A DNA stretch of 33,089 nt from Streptomyces sp. NRRL WC-3626 (GTDB lineage Bacteria > Actinomycetota > Actinomycetes > Streptomycetales > Streptomycetaceae): NCBI RefSeq assembly GCF_000718785.1, contig NZ_JOCA01000036.1:1-33089 (forward strand), given 5' to 3'. The notes below the pieces were generated by a model. It saw nothing but the letters and a program-made list of their open reading frames with translations. It made no database searches and was not told where the DNA came from. The position numbers and the translations under genes are program-made. This document shows, in pieces, positions 25,415-33,089 of the stretch. How positions within the stretch are numbered: the first letter of the stretch is position 1; each line of letters starts with the position of its first letter.

Positions 25415-26104
25415 TCAGCTCGGTCCTGCCTTGTATCCGACACCACGGACGGTCACCACGATCTCGGGCTTCTCCGGGTCCTTCTCGACCTTGGAGCGCA
25501 GCCGCTGCACATGCACGTTCACCAGACGGGTGTCCGCCGCGTGGCGGTAGCCCCAGACCTGCTCCAGCAGCACCTCACGCGTGAACACCTGCCACGGCTT
25601 GCGGGCGAGCGCGACCAGCAGGTCGAACTCCAGCGGTGTCAGCGCGATCGACTGCCCCTCCCGCTTCACGGAGTGACCGGCCACGTCGATCACCAGATCG
25701 CCGATGGCGAGCTGCTCCGGCGCCGGCTCCTCCGACCTGCGCAGCCGCGCCCGGATACGGGCCACCAGCTCCTTCGGCTTGAACGGCTTCACGATGTAGT
25801 CGTCGGCCCCGGACTCCAGGCCCACCACGACATCGACGGTGTCGCTCTTCGCCGTGAGCATCACGATCGGCACCCCGGACTCCGCCCTGATCAGGCGGCA
25901 CACCTCGATGCCGTCCCGTCCGGGCAGCATCAGGTCCAGGAGCACCAGATCGGGCTTGGACTCGCGAAAGGCGGCCAGCGCCTTGTCGCCGTCGGCTACG
26001 AAAGACGGCTCAAAACCTTCACCGCGCAGCACGATGCCGAGCATCTCGGCCAGTGCGCTGTCGTCGTCGACGACAAGGACTCGTCCCTTCATAAACGACA
26101 TCAT
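25415..26104 (-). CDS. mtrA: Two-component response regulator MtrA
   Basis: A 229-residue OmpR/PhoB-type transcription factor that controls cell division, development and antibiotic genes in Streptomyces. The receiver domain has VVDDDS, phospho-acceptor Asp57 (LVLLDLMLPGRDG), MLTAKSD and the KPF lysine. The winged helix at about 130-225 includes LTPLEFDLLVALARKPWQVFTREVLLEQVWGYRH and VNVHVQRLRSKVE. The N-terminus MMSFMKGRVLVVDDD matches the family closely. The start lies 4 bases after the mtnA stop with no good ribosome binding site of its own, so translation may be coupled to mtnA or start from a promoter inside mtnA. Confidence 0.98.
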   Translation of the reverse strand: MMSFMKGRVLVVDDDSALAEMLGIVLRGEGFEPSFVADGDKALAAFRESKPDLVLLDLMLPGRDGIEVCRLIRAESGVPIVMLTAKSDTVDVVVGLESGADDYIVKPFKPKELVARIRARLRRSEEPAPEQLAIGDLVIDVAGHSVKREGQSIALTPLEFDLLVALARKPWQVFTREVLLEQVWGYRHAADTRLVNVHVQRLRSKVEKDPEKPEIVVTVRGVGYKAGPS

Positions 26105-26108
26105 CCCA

Positions 26109-27257
26109 TTAGCTAATCGTTACCTGGCGTGACCTGGCACACAGCGTGGCCAGAGCCTCGGTTGTCACGGGCGAAACGGCACCCTCTTCGGTGACGATCG
26201 CCGTCACCAGCTCCGGTGGCGTCACGTCGAACGCCGGGTTGTACGCCTGGGTCCCCAGGGGCGCCACCGGAATCCCCCCTCCTGCCTCCATACCGGCCAC
26301 CGGCACCTGCGGTGCCGTGACCTCGGTCACCTCATGTCCGGGGCGCTGCTCGACCTCGATGGACGCCCCGTCCGGCGTCCCCGGGTCCACTGTCGTCACC
26401 GGCGCCACCACGATGAACGGCACATGGTGGTACCGCGCGAGCACCGCGAGCGGATAGCTCCCCACCTTGTTCGCCACCGAACCGTCGGCCGCGATGCGGT
26501 CCGCGCCGACGAGCACCGCGTCCACCTCGCCCGCCGCGAACAGCGATCCCGCCGCGTTGTCGGTGAGCAGGGTGTACGCCATGCCGCTGCGTGCCGCCTC
26601 GTATGCCGTCAGGCGAGCACCTTGCAGCAACGGACGCGTTTCGTCCACCCACAGCCGCCGGAGCCGCCCCGCGCGGTGCGCCGCCAGCGCCACCGCGAAG
26701 GCCGTCCCCTCGCCTCCCGACACCAGCGAACCGGTGTTGCAGTGCGTGAGGATCCGGTGCCCGCCGCCGGGCAGCAGTTCGTCGAGGAGCGCCAGCCCGT
26801 GCCCGGCCATCCGGGCGCTGGCCTCGGCGTCCTCCCGGTGCAGCCGCCGCGCCGCGGCCAGCGCGGCCCCGGCCGCCTGCCGGGCGTCCCCGCCTCCCGT
26901 CAGTGCCGCCTGATACGCCGCGTGCGCCCGCCGCACACCGACGGCCAGGTTCACCGCGGTGGGCCGGGCACTCTCCAGCGCCGCCGCCGCGTCGTCCACG
27001 TCGTAGCCCCGTACGGCGGCGAGCGCGACGCCGTACGCCCCGGCGATGCCCAGCAGGGGGGCACCGCGCACGGCGAGCGAGCGGATCGCCTCCACCAGCG
27101 CCGGCGCGTCCGTACAGACGAGTTCGACCTCCTCTGCGGGCAGCCTCGTCTGGTCGAGAAGCACCAGGACGGGGCCTTCGGGTGGCTCTTCCCAGCGCAG
27201 TGCCGGGATCTCGGTCGGCCGTTTGTCGTCGCCGCTGTCCGCGTACTGATCAGCCAT
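26109..27257 (-). CDS. mtnA: S-methyl-5-thioribose-1-phosphate isomerase
   Basis: A 382-residue cytoplasmic enzyme of the methionine salvage pathway that converts methylthioribose-1-phosphate to methylthioribulose-1-phosphate. It belongs to the eIF2B-alpha/aIF2B-like isomerase fold. Diagnostic segments: AVRGAPLLGIAGAYGVALAA, PTAVNLAVGVRRA, the catalytic Cys in ILTHCNTGSL (about residue 172), WVDETRPLLQGARLTAYE, the catalytic Asp in VLVGADRIAADGSVANKVGSYPLAVLARYHHVPF, and NPAFDVTPPELVTAIVTEEG. The start ATG at 27257 has a GAGAGGGGG run about 11 bases upstream. It is the first gene of a tight operon leading into mtrA. No other methionine-salvage genes are in the window. Confidence 0.97.
   Translation of the reverse strand: MADQYADSGDDKRPTEIPALRWEEPPEGPVLVLLDQTRLPAEEVELVCTDAPALVEAIRSLAVRGAPLLGIAGAYGVALAAVRGYDVDDAAAALESARPTAVNLAVGVRRAHAAYQAALTGGGDARQAAGAALAAARRLHREDAEASARMAGHGLALLDELLPGGGHRILTHCNTGSLVSGGEGTAFAVALAAHRAGRLRRLWVDETRPLLQGARLTAYEAARSGMAYTLLTDNAAGSLFAAGEVDAVLVGADRIAADGSVANKVGSYPLAVLARYHHVPFIVVAPVTTVDPGTPDGASIEVEQRPGHEVTEVTAPQVPVAGMEAGGGIPVAPLGTQAYNPAFDVTPPELVTAIVTEEGAVSPVTTEALATLCARSRQVTIS
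26118..26133 (-). promoter_or_regulatory. Possible MtrA box overlapping the end of mtnA
   Basis: On the minus strand the text reads GTCACG-CCAG-GTAACG, a direct repeat with 10-bp spacing, ending 14 bases before the mtrA start. MtrA sites are known as direct repeats related to GTCAC/GTAAC, so this could be an autoregulatory site. Coding constraint from mtnA could also explain it. Confidence 0.4.
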
Positions 27258-27397
27258 GCGGCCAGTCTGCCCCCTCTCGCGCGGACAATTGAAGGCAAGC
27301 GGCCCTCACCTCGGCAGGTCACCCGATGACCACCCCATGGCACGATGGCAGCCGAACTGCCGCCGCGACCGCGGACGGGCACCGTGAAGGAGCGACG

Positions 27398-28705
27398 ATG
27401 AACGACACTCCGGGCTGGGCCTCGCCCGGATCCGCCCCGTCCGACGGACAGGAACCGGGCAGCACGCCCCGCCCTGCCGAGCCCGCCGACCAGCCGCGAC
27501 AGCCGGGCCAGGCCCCGCAGGACCCGGGCGTGAAGTGGTCGAAGGAACAGCCACCGCCCGCCCAGTGGTCCGCGCCCACCGGCCCCGGCCAGTCCGCCCC
27601 GCCCCCGCCGCCCGGCCCGGGCTGGGGCGCCCCGCCCCCCGGCGGCCCCGGCGGCGGCCCCGGCGGTGGCCCCGGAGGTCCCGGCGGCTGGGGAGGAAAC
27701 TGGGGTGGCGGCTGGGGCGGCCCCCCGCCCGCGGCCAAGCCCGGCGTCATCCCGCTCCGCCCGCTCGGTGTGGGCGAGATCCTCGACGGCGCCGTCTCCA
27801 CCATGCGCACCTACTGGCGCACGGTCCTCGGCATCTCGCTGACCGTCGCCGTCCTCACCGAGGTCGTCGTCGTGCTCCTCCAGGGCCTCGTCCTGGACAA
27901 CGCGGCCACCGACGCCCTCGACGACCCCAGCGCCACCCTCGGCGAACTGGCCGACGCCATGGGCAACGCCCTGGTCAACTCCGGCGTCGTCTTCCTGATC
28001 ACCCTGGTCGGCACCGTCGCCGCCACCGCCCTGCTCACGACCGTCACCAGCCGCGCCGTACTCGGCCGGTCGGTCACCACCCGCGAGGCCTGGCACGACG
28101 CCCGCCCCCAGACCCTCAAGCTGTTCGGCCTGATCTGCCTGCTGCTGCTCATCACCGCCGGCATCATGACCGTCGGCGCCCTGCCCGGCTTCCTCGTGAC
28201 CCTCGCCGCCGGCGGCGAGGCGGGCATCGCCCTCACCGTCCTCGGCCTGATCTGCGCCGGTGTCCTCACCCTGTGGCTCATGATCCGGCTGTCGCTGGCC
28301 TCCCCCACCCTGATGCTGGAGAAGCAGGGCATCATGAAGGCGATGAGCCGCTCCGCCAGGCTGGTGCGCGGCTCCTGGTGGCGGGTCTTCGGCATCCAGC
28401 TGCTCGCGACGATCATCGCGAACGTCGTCGCGTCGATCATCGTCATCCCGTTCACCTTCCTCGCCGCTGCCGTCGGCGGCGGCGGCGTCTCCGGCTTCCT
28501 CGACAGCGCCGGCGGCGACATCGGCTGGACGTTCCTCATCATCAGCGGCATCGGCTCGGTCATCGGCTCCATGATCACGTTCCCGATCACGGCCGGCGTC
28601 ACCGTCCTCCTCTACGTCGACCAGCGCATCCGCCGCGAGGCCCTCGACCTCGAACTGGCCCGCGCCGCAGGCGTCCAGGGCCCCGGCGCCACCCCGGGGA
28701 GCTGA
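27398..28705 (+). CDS. Multi-pass membrane protein with a Gly/Pro-rich N-terminus (GPDPase membrane-domain-like)
   Basis: A 435-residue protein. Residues 1-115 are disordered and rich in Pro, Gly and Trp (about 27570-27730 encodes PPPGGPGGGPGGG-type repeats). Then comes the conserved-looking IPLRPLGVGEILDGAVSTMRTYWRTVLGIS, followed by six predicted membrane segments: VLGISLTVAVLTEVVVVLL, VVFLITLVGTVAATALL, FGLICLLLLITAGIMTVGAL, IALTVLGLICAGVLTLWLM, LLATIIANVVASIIVIPFTF and TFLIISGIGSVIGSM. The GEILDGA motif and layout resemble the membrane domain found with glycerophosphodiester phosphodiesterases, but no catalytic domain is present. The ATG at 27398 has AAGGAG 6 bases upstream. It is the first gene of a five-gene operon with DUF4129, DUF4350, MoxR and DUF58 genes. 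Function unknown. Confidence 0.85.
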   Translation: MNDTPGWASPGSAPSDGQEPGSTPRPAEPADQPRQPGQAPQDPGVKWSKEQPPPAQWSAPTGPGQSAPPPPPGPGWGAPPPGGPGGGPGGGPGGPGGWGGNWGGGWGGPPPAAKPGVIPLRPLGVGEILDGAVSTMRTYWRTVLGISLTVAVLTEVVVVLLQGLVLDNAATDALDDPSATLGELADAMGNALVNSGVVFLITLVGTVAATALLTTVTSRAVLGRSVTTREAWHDARPQTLKLFGLICLLLLITAGIMTVGALPGFLVTLAAGGEAGIALTVLGLICAGVLTLWLMIRLSLASPTLMLEKQGIMKAMSRSARLVRGSWWRVFGIQLLATIIANVVASIIVIPFTFLAAAVGGGGVSGFLDSAGGDIGWTFLIISGIGSVIGSMITFPITAGVTVLLYVDQRIRREALDLELARAAGVQGPGATPGS

Positions 28706-28709
28706 TGCG

Positions 28710-29459
28710 GTGACCGCCACGGGGGAACCGCTCACATCCGTACAGGCGCTGCCCACGGCCGCCGACTCCGCCGTACGCCTGCTGCTGCGGGGCGACGGCG
28801 AGCCGCCCGTCACCGTCCCGCGCGACCCCGCGCGGGACGCGGCCCGGCGCGAACTGTCCAAGCGCATGTACCACGAGAACGACCCCAGCTGGTTCCAGCA
28901 GGCCCTCGACGCCTTCTGGGAGTGGGTCGACGAGCTGTTCAGCACCGCCGCGAGCGCCGCACCCGGCGGCACACTCGGCCTGGTCGTCGTCATCGCCGCC
29001 GTGATCGCCGTCCTGGGCGCCCTCTGGTGGCGCCTGGGCACTCCACGCCGACAGCCGGCCACAGCCCCCGCACTCTTCGACGACCGCCCCCGCAGCGCCG
29101 CCGAACACCGCTCGGCCGCCGAGGCCCACGCCGCCCAGGGCCACTGGAACCAGGCCGTCCAGGAACGCATGCGGGCCGTCGTCCGCGCCCTGGAGGAACG
29201 CGCCCTGCTCGACACCCGCCCCGGCCGCACCGCCGACGAGGCCGCCGCGGAGGCCGGCCGCGCCCTGCCCGCCCACACCACCCGGCTGCACGACGCCGCT
29301 CGAGCCTTCGACGACGTGACGTACGGCGGCCGCACCGCCACCGAGCGGTCGTACCGCCTGCTCACCGAACTCGACGGCGACCTGGAACGCACCAGGCCAC
29401 AACTCGCGACCGCCGGCGGCAGCACGGCCGACGACGCCCGCCGGGGGGCCGCCGGATGA
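28710..29459 (+). CDS. DUF4129 domain-containing membrane protein
   Basis: A 249-residue protein with one membrane segment at about 89-107 (LGLVVVIAAVIAVLGALWW) and a cytoplasmic C-terminal DUF4129 domain. That domain contains HRSAAEAHAAQGHWNQAVQERMRAVVRALEERALLDTRPGRTADEAAAEAGRALP and FDDVTYGGR, the family signature. Before the membrane segment, RRELSKRMYHENDPSWFQQALDAFWEWV is amphipathic. DUF4129 proteins commonly travel with MoxR and DUF58 genes, as here. Start is GTG at 28710, 4 bases after the upstream stop, with GGGGAG about 8 bases before it. The stop overlaps the next ATG (ATGA). Biochemical role unknown. Confidence 0.88.
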   Translation: MTATGEPLTSVQALPTAADSAVRLLLRGDGEPPVTVPRDPARDAARRELSKRMYHENDPSWFQQALDAFWEWVDELFSTAASAAPGGTLGLVVVIAAVIAVLGALWWRLGTPRRQPATAPALFDDRPRSAAEHRSAAEAHAAQGHWNQAVQERMRAVVRALEERALLDTRPGRTADEAAAEAGRALPAHTTRLHDAARAFDDVTYGGRTATERSYRLLTELDGDLERTRPQLATAGGSTADDARRGAAG

Positions 29460-30652
29460 CGACCGAGGTCACGCTCCCCTCCACCTCGGCCTCGCCCACC
29501 GCCCGCCAGGTGTGGACCCGCACGCGCGGCATCGCCCTCGCGCTGGTGCTGCTGCTGGCGGCCGCCGTCGCCATCGCCGTGGTCCGCTCCGACGCCCGGC
29601 ACGGCGAACTCGACCCGCGCTCCGCCGACCCCTACGGCAGCCGCGCCGTCGCCGAACTCCTCGCCGACCGCGGCGTCGGCACACGCGTGGTCACCACCCT
29701 CGACGAGGCCACCGCCGCGGCCGGCCCCGACACGACCCTCCTGATCGCCGTCCCCGATCTCCTGACCCGGCCTCAGCAGTCCCGGCTGCACTCCGCGACC
29801 ACCGCATCCGGCGGCCGCACCGTCCTCGTCTCGGCCGGCAGCGCCTCCGTCGAACGCCTCGCCCCCGGCGTCACCGCCGACCCGGCCACCAGCTTCGACT
29901 CCACGCTCTCCCCCGACTGCGCCCTGCCCGCCGCCCGCCGCGCGGGCACCGCCGACACGGGCGGCATCCGCTACACCACCACCCACCTCGACGCCGACGA
30001 GTGCTACCCCAGCGAACGCCTCGCCACCCTGCTGCGCATACCGGCCCCCTCCGGCGACGGCGACACCGTCCTCCTCGGCGCCCCCGACATCCTCCTCAAC
30101 GACCGCCTCGACGAGCACGGCAACGCCTCGCTCGCCCTCCAACTCCTCGGCTCCCGCCCCCATCTGGTCTGGTACCTCCCCTCGCTCGCCGACGCCTCCG
30201 CCACCTCCGGACAGGGCGAGCGCGACTTCTTCGACCTGCTCCCCTCCGGCTGGCTCTGGGGCACCCTGCAACTCTTCGTCGCGGCAGCCCTGGCCGCTCT
30301 GTGGCGGGCACGCCGGCTCGGCCCCCTGGTGCCGGAAAAACTCCCCGTGGCGATCCGCGCCTCCGAAACCGTCGAAGGCCGCGCCCGCCTCTACCGCAAG
30401 GCCGACGCCCGCGACCGCGCGGCCACCGCTCTTCGCTCCACCACCCGCACGCGCCTGGCTCCCCTCGTCGGCGTCCCCGTCTCCCAGGCGCACGCGCCCG
30501 AGACCCTGCTCCCCGCTCTGTCCGCCCACCTCCGGGGCGACGGACAGCCCCTGCACACCCTCCTCTTCGGCCCGCCCCCGAGCGACGACGCAGCACTCGT
30601 CCGGCTCGCCGACCACCTCGACGCCCTCGAAAGAGAGGTACGCCGTCCATGA
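29456..30652 (+). CDS. DUF4350 domain-containing membrane protein
   Basis: A 398-residue protein with an N-terminal membrane anchor (GIALALVLLLAAAVAIAVV, about 25-43), an extracytoplasmic DUF4350 region, and a second membrane segment (LWGTLQLFVAAALAALW, about 265-281), followed by a cytoplasmic tail. DUF4350 features include LDPRSADPYGSRAVAELLADRGV, LLIAVPDLLT and a gap-filling GRTVLVSAGS. The fold is thought to resemble a glutamine-amidotransferase-like domain without proven activity. After TM2 come GPLVPEKLPVAIRASETVEGRARLYRKADARDRAATALR, typical of this family. The ATG overlaps the DUF4129 stop and the gene's own stop overlaps the moxR-like ATG, indicating coupled translation. Confidence 0.88.
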   Translation: MTTEVTLPSTSASPTARQVWTRTRGIALALVLLLAAAVAIAVVRSDARHGELDPRSADPYGSRAVAELLADRGVGTRVVTTLDEATAAAGPDTTLLIAVPDLLTRPQQSRLHSATTASGGRTVLVSAGSASVERLAPGVTADPATSFDSTLSPDCALPAARRAGTADTGGIRYTTTHLDADECYPSERLATLLRIPAPSGDGDTVLLGAPDILLNDRLDEHGNASLALQLLGSRPHLVWYLPSLADASATSGQGERDFFDLLPSGWLWGTLQLFVAAALAALWRARRLGPLVPEKLPVAIRASETVEGRARLYRKADARDRAATALRSTTRTRLAPLVGVPVSQAHAPETLLPALSAHLRGDGQPLHTLLFGPPPSDDAALVRLADHLDALEREVRRP

Positions 30653-31641
30653 TGGACCCGACCACTGACAACGCCGCGCACACCGGGGACCCGGCCGCCG
30701 CCCGGGCCTCCCTGGAAGCCCTGCGCGCCGAGATCGCCAAGGCCGTGGTCGGCCAGGACCCCGCGGTGACCGGCCTCGTCGTCGCCCTGCTCTGCCGCGG
30801 CCACGTCCTCCTCGAGGGCGTCCCCGGCGTCGCCAAGACCCTCCTCGTCCGCGCCCTCGCGGCCACCCTCGAACTCGACACCAAACGCGTCCAGTTCACC
30901 CCCGACCTGATGCCGAGCGACATCACCGGCTCGCTCGTCTACGACGCCCGCACCGCCGAGTTCTCCTTCCAGCCCGGCCCGGTCTTCACCAACCTCCTCC
31001 TCGCGGACGAGATCAACCGCACGCCCCCGAAGACCCAGTCGTCCCTGCTGGAGGCCATGGAGGAACGCCAGGTCACCGTCGACGGCACCCCGCGCCTCCT
31101 CCCCGACCCCTTCCTGGTCGCCGCGACCCAGAACCCGGTCGAGTACGAGGGCACCTACCCCCTCCCCGAGGCCCAGCTGGACCGCTTCCTCCTGAAGCTG
31201 ACCATCCCCCTGCCCTCCCGCCAGGACGAGATCGACGTCCTCACCCGCCATGCCGGAGGCTTCGACCCTCGCGACCTGCGCGCCGCCGGCGTGCGCCCCG
31301 TCGCGAACGCCGCCGATCTGGAAGCCGCCCGCCGCGCGGTCGCCGAGACCACGATCTCCCCCGAGATCACCGCCTACGTCGTGGACATCTGCCGCGCCAC
31401 CCGCGAGTCGCCCTCCCTCACCCTCGGCGTCTCCCCGCGCGGCGCCACCGCCCTCCTGGCGACCGCACGCGCGTGGGCCTGGCTGACGGGCCGCGACTAC
31501 GTCATCCCCGACGACGTGAAGGCCCTCGCCCTCCCCACGCTCCGTCACCGCGTCCAGCTCCGCCCGGAGGCCGAGATGGAGGGCGTCACGGCCGACTCGG
31601 TCATCAACGCGATCCTCGCCCACGTCCCCGTCCCCCGCTGA
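30649..31641 (+). CDS. MoxR-family AAA+ ATPase
   Basis: A 330-residue cytoplasmic AAA+ ATPase of the MoxR group, chaperone-like ATPases that act with von Willebrand factor A or DUF58 partners to mature or activate protein complexes. Walker A is GVPGVAKT (57-64), Walker B LLADEINR (117-124), sensor 1 VAATQNPVEYEG, and the arginine-finger region LPEAQLDRFLLKL. The C-terminal lid contains SPRGATALLATARAWAWLTGRDYVIPDDVKALALPTLRHRV, the family hallmark. Either of two adjacent ATG codons (30649 or 30652) may be used; GAGAGG lies about 10 bases upstream. The stop overlaps the DUF58 start by one base (TGATG). The client protein is unknown. Confidence 0.96.
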   Translation: MMDPTTDNAAHTGDPAAARASLEALRAEIAKAVVGQDPAVTGLVVALLCRGHVLLEGVPGVAKTLLVRALAATLELDTKRVQFTPDLMPSDITGSLVYDARTAEFSFQPGPVFTNLLLADEINRTPPKTQSSLLEAMEERQVTVDGTPRLLPDPFLVAATQNPVEYEGTYPLPEAQLDRFLLKLTIPLPSRQDEIDVLTRHAGGFDPRDLRAAGVRPVANAADLEAARRAVAETTISPEITAYVVDICRATRESPSLTLGVSPRGATALLATARAWAWLTGRDYVIPDDVKALALPTLRHRVQLRPEAEMEGVTADSVINAILAHVPVPR

Positions 31642-32951
31642 TGGCCCTCACCGGACGCGCCGCGCTGCTCGCGGCCCTCGGCTCGCTCCCCGTCGGCATC
31701 TGGGAACCCGGCTGGACGGGCCTCCTCGCCGTCAACGCGCCCCTGGCGGTGGCCTGCGCCTGCGACTTCGCCCTGGCCGCCCCCGTACGCCGCCTCGGCC
31801 TGTCCCGTTCCGGCGACACCTCGGTACGCCTCGGCGACACCGCCGACGTCACCCTGACGATCACCAACACGTCCGGCCGCCCGCTGCGCGCCCGCATCCG
31901 CGACGCCTGGCCGCCCAGCAGCTGGCAGCCCGGCACGGAGGTGACGGCCTCCCGCCACCGCCTGACGATCCCAGCGGGCGAACGCCGGCGCGTCATGACC
32001 CGTCTGCGCCCCACCCGCCGCGGCGACCGCCACGCCGACCGCGTCACCATCCGCTCCTACGGCCCCCTCGGCCTCTTCGCCCGCCAGGGCGCGCATCGGG
32101 TGCCCTGGACGGTCCGTGTCCTGCCGCCCTTCACCAGCCGCAAGCACCTGCCGTCCAAACTGGCCCGCCTGCGCGAACTGGACGGCCGCACCAGCGTGCT
32201 GACCCGGGGCGAGGGAACGGAGTTCGACAGCCTGCGCGAGTACGTCCCCGGCGACGACACCCGTTCCATCGACTGGCGCGCGACCGCCCGCCACTCCGCG
32301 GTGGCGGTACGCACCTGGCGTCCCGAACGCGACCGGCACATCCTGCTCGTGCTCGACACCGGCCGCACCTCCGCGGGCCGTGTCGGCGACGTGCCCCGCC
32401 TGGACGCGTCCATGGACGCCGCCCTGCTCCTCGGCGCTCTCGCCTCACGCGCCGGCGACCGCGTGGACCTCCTGGCCTACGACCGCCGTCTGCGCGCCCT
32501 CGTCCAGGGCCGCGCGGCCGGCGACGTCCTTCCGGCCCTCGTCAACGCGATGGCCACGCTGGAACCCGAGCTCGTCGAGACGGACGCCCGGGGTCTGACG
32601 GCGACGGCACTTCGCACGGCGCCCCGACGGTCCCTGATCGTGCTGCTCACGACGCTCGACGCGGCTCCCATCGAGGAGGGTCTGCTGCCTGTTCTGGCCC
32701 AGCTGACCCAGCGCCACACGGTTCTCCTCGCCTCGGTGGCGGACCCGCACATCGCCGCGATGGCCAAGGCACGCGGAAACACGGACGCGGTGTACGAGGC
32801 AGCGGCGGCAGCCCAGGCTCATGCGGAACGCAAGCGCACGGCGGAACAGCTTCGCCGTCGTGGCGTCACGGTTGTGGACGCGACCCCCGAGGAACTGGCT
32901 CCGGCCCTCGCGGACGCCTATCTGTCTCTGAAATCGGCGGGACGTCTGTAA
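31641..32951 (+). CDS. DUF58 domain-containing protein
   Basis: A 436-residue protein, the usual partner of MoxR ATPases. Two hydrophobic segments near the N-terminus (LLAALGSLPVGIW and LLAVNAPLAVACACDFALA) anchor it in the membrane. A beta-sandwich-like part follows (VRLGDTADVTLTITNTSGRPL). The DUF58 signature GTEFDSLREYVPGDDTRSIDWRATAR lies at about 190-215. The C-terminal half is a von Willebrand factor A-like domain (ILLVLDTGRTSAGRVG, DVLPALVNAMATLEPELVETD, LIVLLTTLDA). The start ATG at 31641 overlaps the MoxR stop. It is the last gene of the operon; no transglutaminase gene follows, unlike some MoxR-DUF58-DUF4129 clusters. Confidence 0.94.
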   Translation: MALTGRAALLAALGSLPVGIWEPGWTGLLAVNAPLAVACACDFALAAPVRRLGLSRSGDTSVRLGDTADVTLTITNTSGRPLRARIRDAWPPSSWQPGTEVTASRHRLTIPAGERRRVMTRLRPTRRGDRHADRVTIRSYGPLGLFARQGAHRVPWTVRVLPPFTSRKHLPSKLARLRELDGRTSVLTRGEGTEFDSLREYVPGDDTRSIDWRATARHSAVAVRTWRPERDRHILLVLDTGRTSAGRVGDVPRLDASMDAALLLGALASRAGDRVDLLAYDRRLRALVQGRAAGDVLPALVNAMATLEPELVETDARGLTATALRTAPRRSLIVLLTTLDAAPIEEGLLPVLAQLTQRHTVLLASVADPHIAAMAKARGNTDAVYEAAAAAQAHAERKRTAEQLRRRGVTVVDATPEELAPALADAYLSLKSAGRL

Positions 32952-32964
32952 TTCAAGGGAGGGG

Positions 32965-32990
32965 GTCGGCTCCTTTGGGGCCGCACCGAC
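32965..32990 (+). terminator. Hairpin after the DUF58 gene
   Basis: Complementary arms GTCGG / CCGAC with an inner GGCTCC / GGGGCC pairing around TTT. It lies 14 bases past the stop and is a plausible terminator for the plus-strand operon. Confidence 0.45.
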
Positions 32991-33001
32991 TCCTGAAACG
33001 C

Positions 33002-33037
33002 AGAAAGCCCCCGTGCCGAATGGCACGGGGGCTTTCT
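33002..33037. terminator. rRNA operon terminator, probably bidirectional
   Basis: Perfect 16-bp stem AGAAAGCCCCCGTGCC / GGCACGGGGGCTTTCT with a GAAT loop. On the minus strand it lies about 9 bases past the 5S 3' end, and on the plus strand about 50 bases past the DUF58 stop. The CTTTCT after the G-run gives a T-rich end. Confidence 0.9.
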
Positions 33038-33045
33038 ACAATGAT

Positions 33046-33089
33046 TGTTCGGCGGCGTCCTACTCTCCCACAGGGTCCCCCCTGCAGTA
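33046..33089 (-). rRNA. rrf: 5S ribosomal RNA, 3' end only
   Basis: Read on the minus strand the last 44 bases match the 3' portion of actinobacterial 5S rRNA: TACTGCAGG, GACCCTGTGGGAGAGTAGG and the terminal CGCCGCCGAACA. The rest of the gene, and presumably 23S and 16S, lie beyond the window edge. The exact 3' end is set from the usual GAACA terminus. Confidence 0.9.

Noticed and set aside
26557..26580. TTGTCGGTG followed by GTACGC, resembling a PafBC motif
   Set aside because: It lies within mtnA coding sequence on the opposite strand; the -10 spacing is off by one and lacks the final T, and no gene starts downstream.

Overview
The window is about 33 kb of very GC-rich DNA. Third codon positions are heavily G/C, GTG starts are frequent, and the gene set is typical of Actinomycetota: mtrA-mtrB-lpqB, an Rv3235-family gene next to secA, and a giant GDH_180-type glutamate dehydrogenase. 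Gene order and protein sequences fit a Streptomyces chromosome near an rRNA operon. No phage, integrase, transposase, CRISPR array or tRNA gene was seen, so this is mostly core chromosome.

Layout. (1) 1-5235, plus strand: end of a cell-wall glycopolymer (teichoic-acid-like) cluster, with an ABC-2 export permease (5' end outside the window), its ATPase, a TagF-type polyol-phosphate polymerase and a family 2 glycosyltransferase, packed with overlapping start/stop codons. The ATPase gene is broken by an out-of-frame deletion that removes Walker B. (2) 5337-12272, minus strand: NAD-glutamate dehydrogenase, a 758-base non-coding stretch holding a degenerate 23-24 bp tandem repeat, a HAD hydrolase and a DUF6912 gene. 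(3) 12577-18576: a low-complexity Rv3235-family gene convergent with secA, then a GNAT acetyltransferase and a YcaQ-like DNA glycosylase. The glycosylase is preceded by a textbook actinobacterial DNA-damage (PafBC/RecA-NDp) promoter. (4) 18616-27257, minus strand: a NarL-type response regulator, long-form hibernation factor hpf, a ComF-like phosphoribosyltransferase, and the mtnA-mtrA-mtrB-lpqB operon. (5) 27398-32951, plus strand: a five-gene membrane/MoxR operon (six-TM protein, DUF4129, DUF4350, MoxR ATPase, DUF58). (6) 33046-33089, minus strand: the 3' end of a 5S rRNA with its terminator.

How the genes work together. Region 1 makes and exports a wall polymer. MtrAB-LpqB senses envelope state and couples it to growth and development, and SecA exports proteins. 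MoxR/DUF58/DUF4129 modules are thought to be chaperone-like systems for envelope or multi-protein assemblies. hpf and the rRNA operon concern ribosome supply. Strong inverted repeats mark most convergent gene ends.

Most notable: the PafBC-type promoter of the glycosylase gene, the broken export ATPase, a degenerate glycosyltransferase domain fused to the TagF-like polymerase, an apparent insertion near the C-terminus of the ComF-like protein, the tandem repeat upstream of the glutamate dehydrogenase gene, a C10 tract at the start of the Rv3235-family gene, and a possible MtrA box at the end of mtnA. I found no clear candidate for a wholly new multi-gene system.
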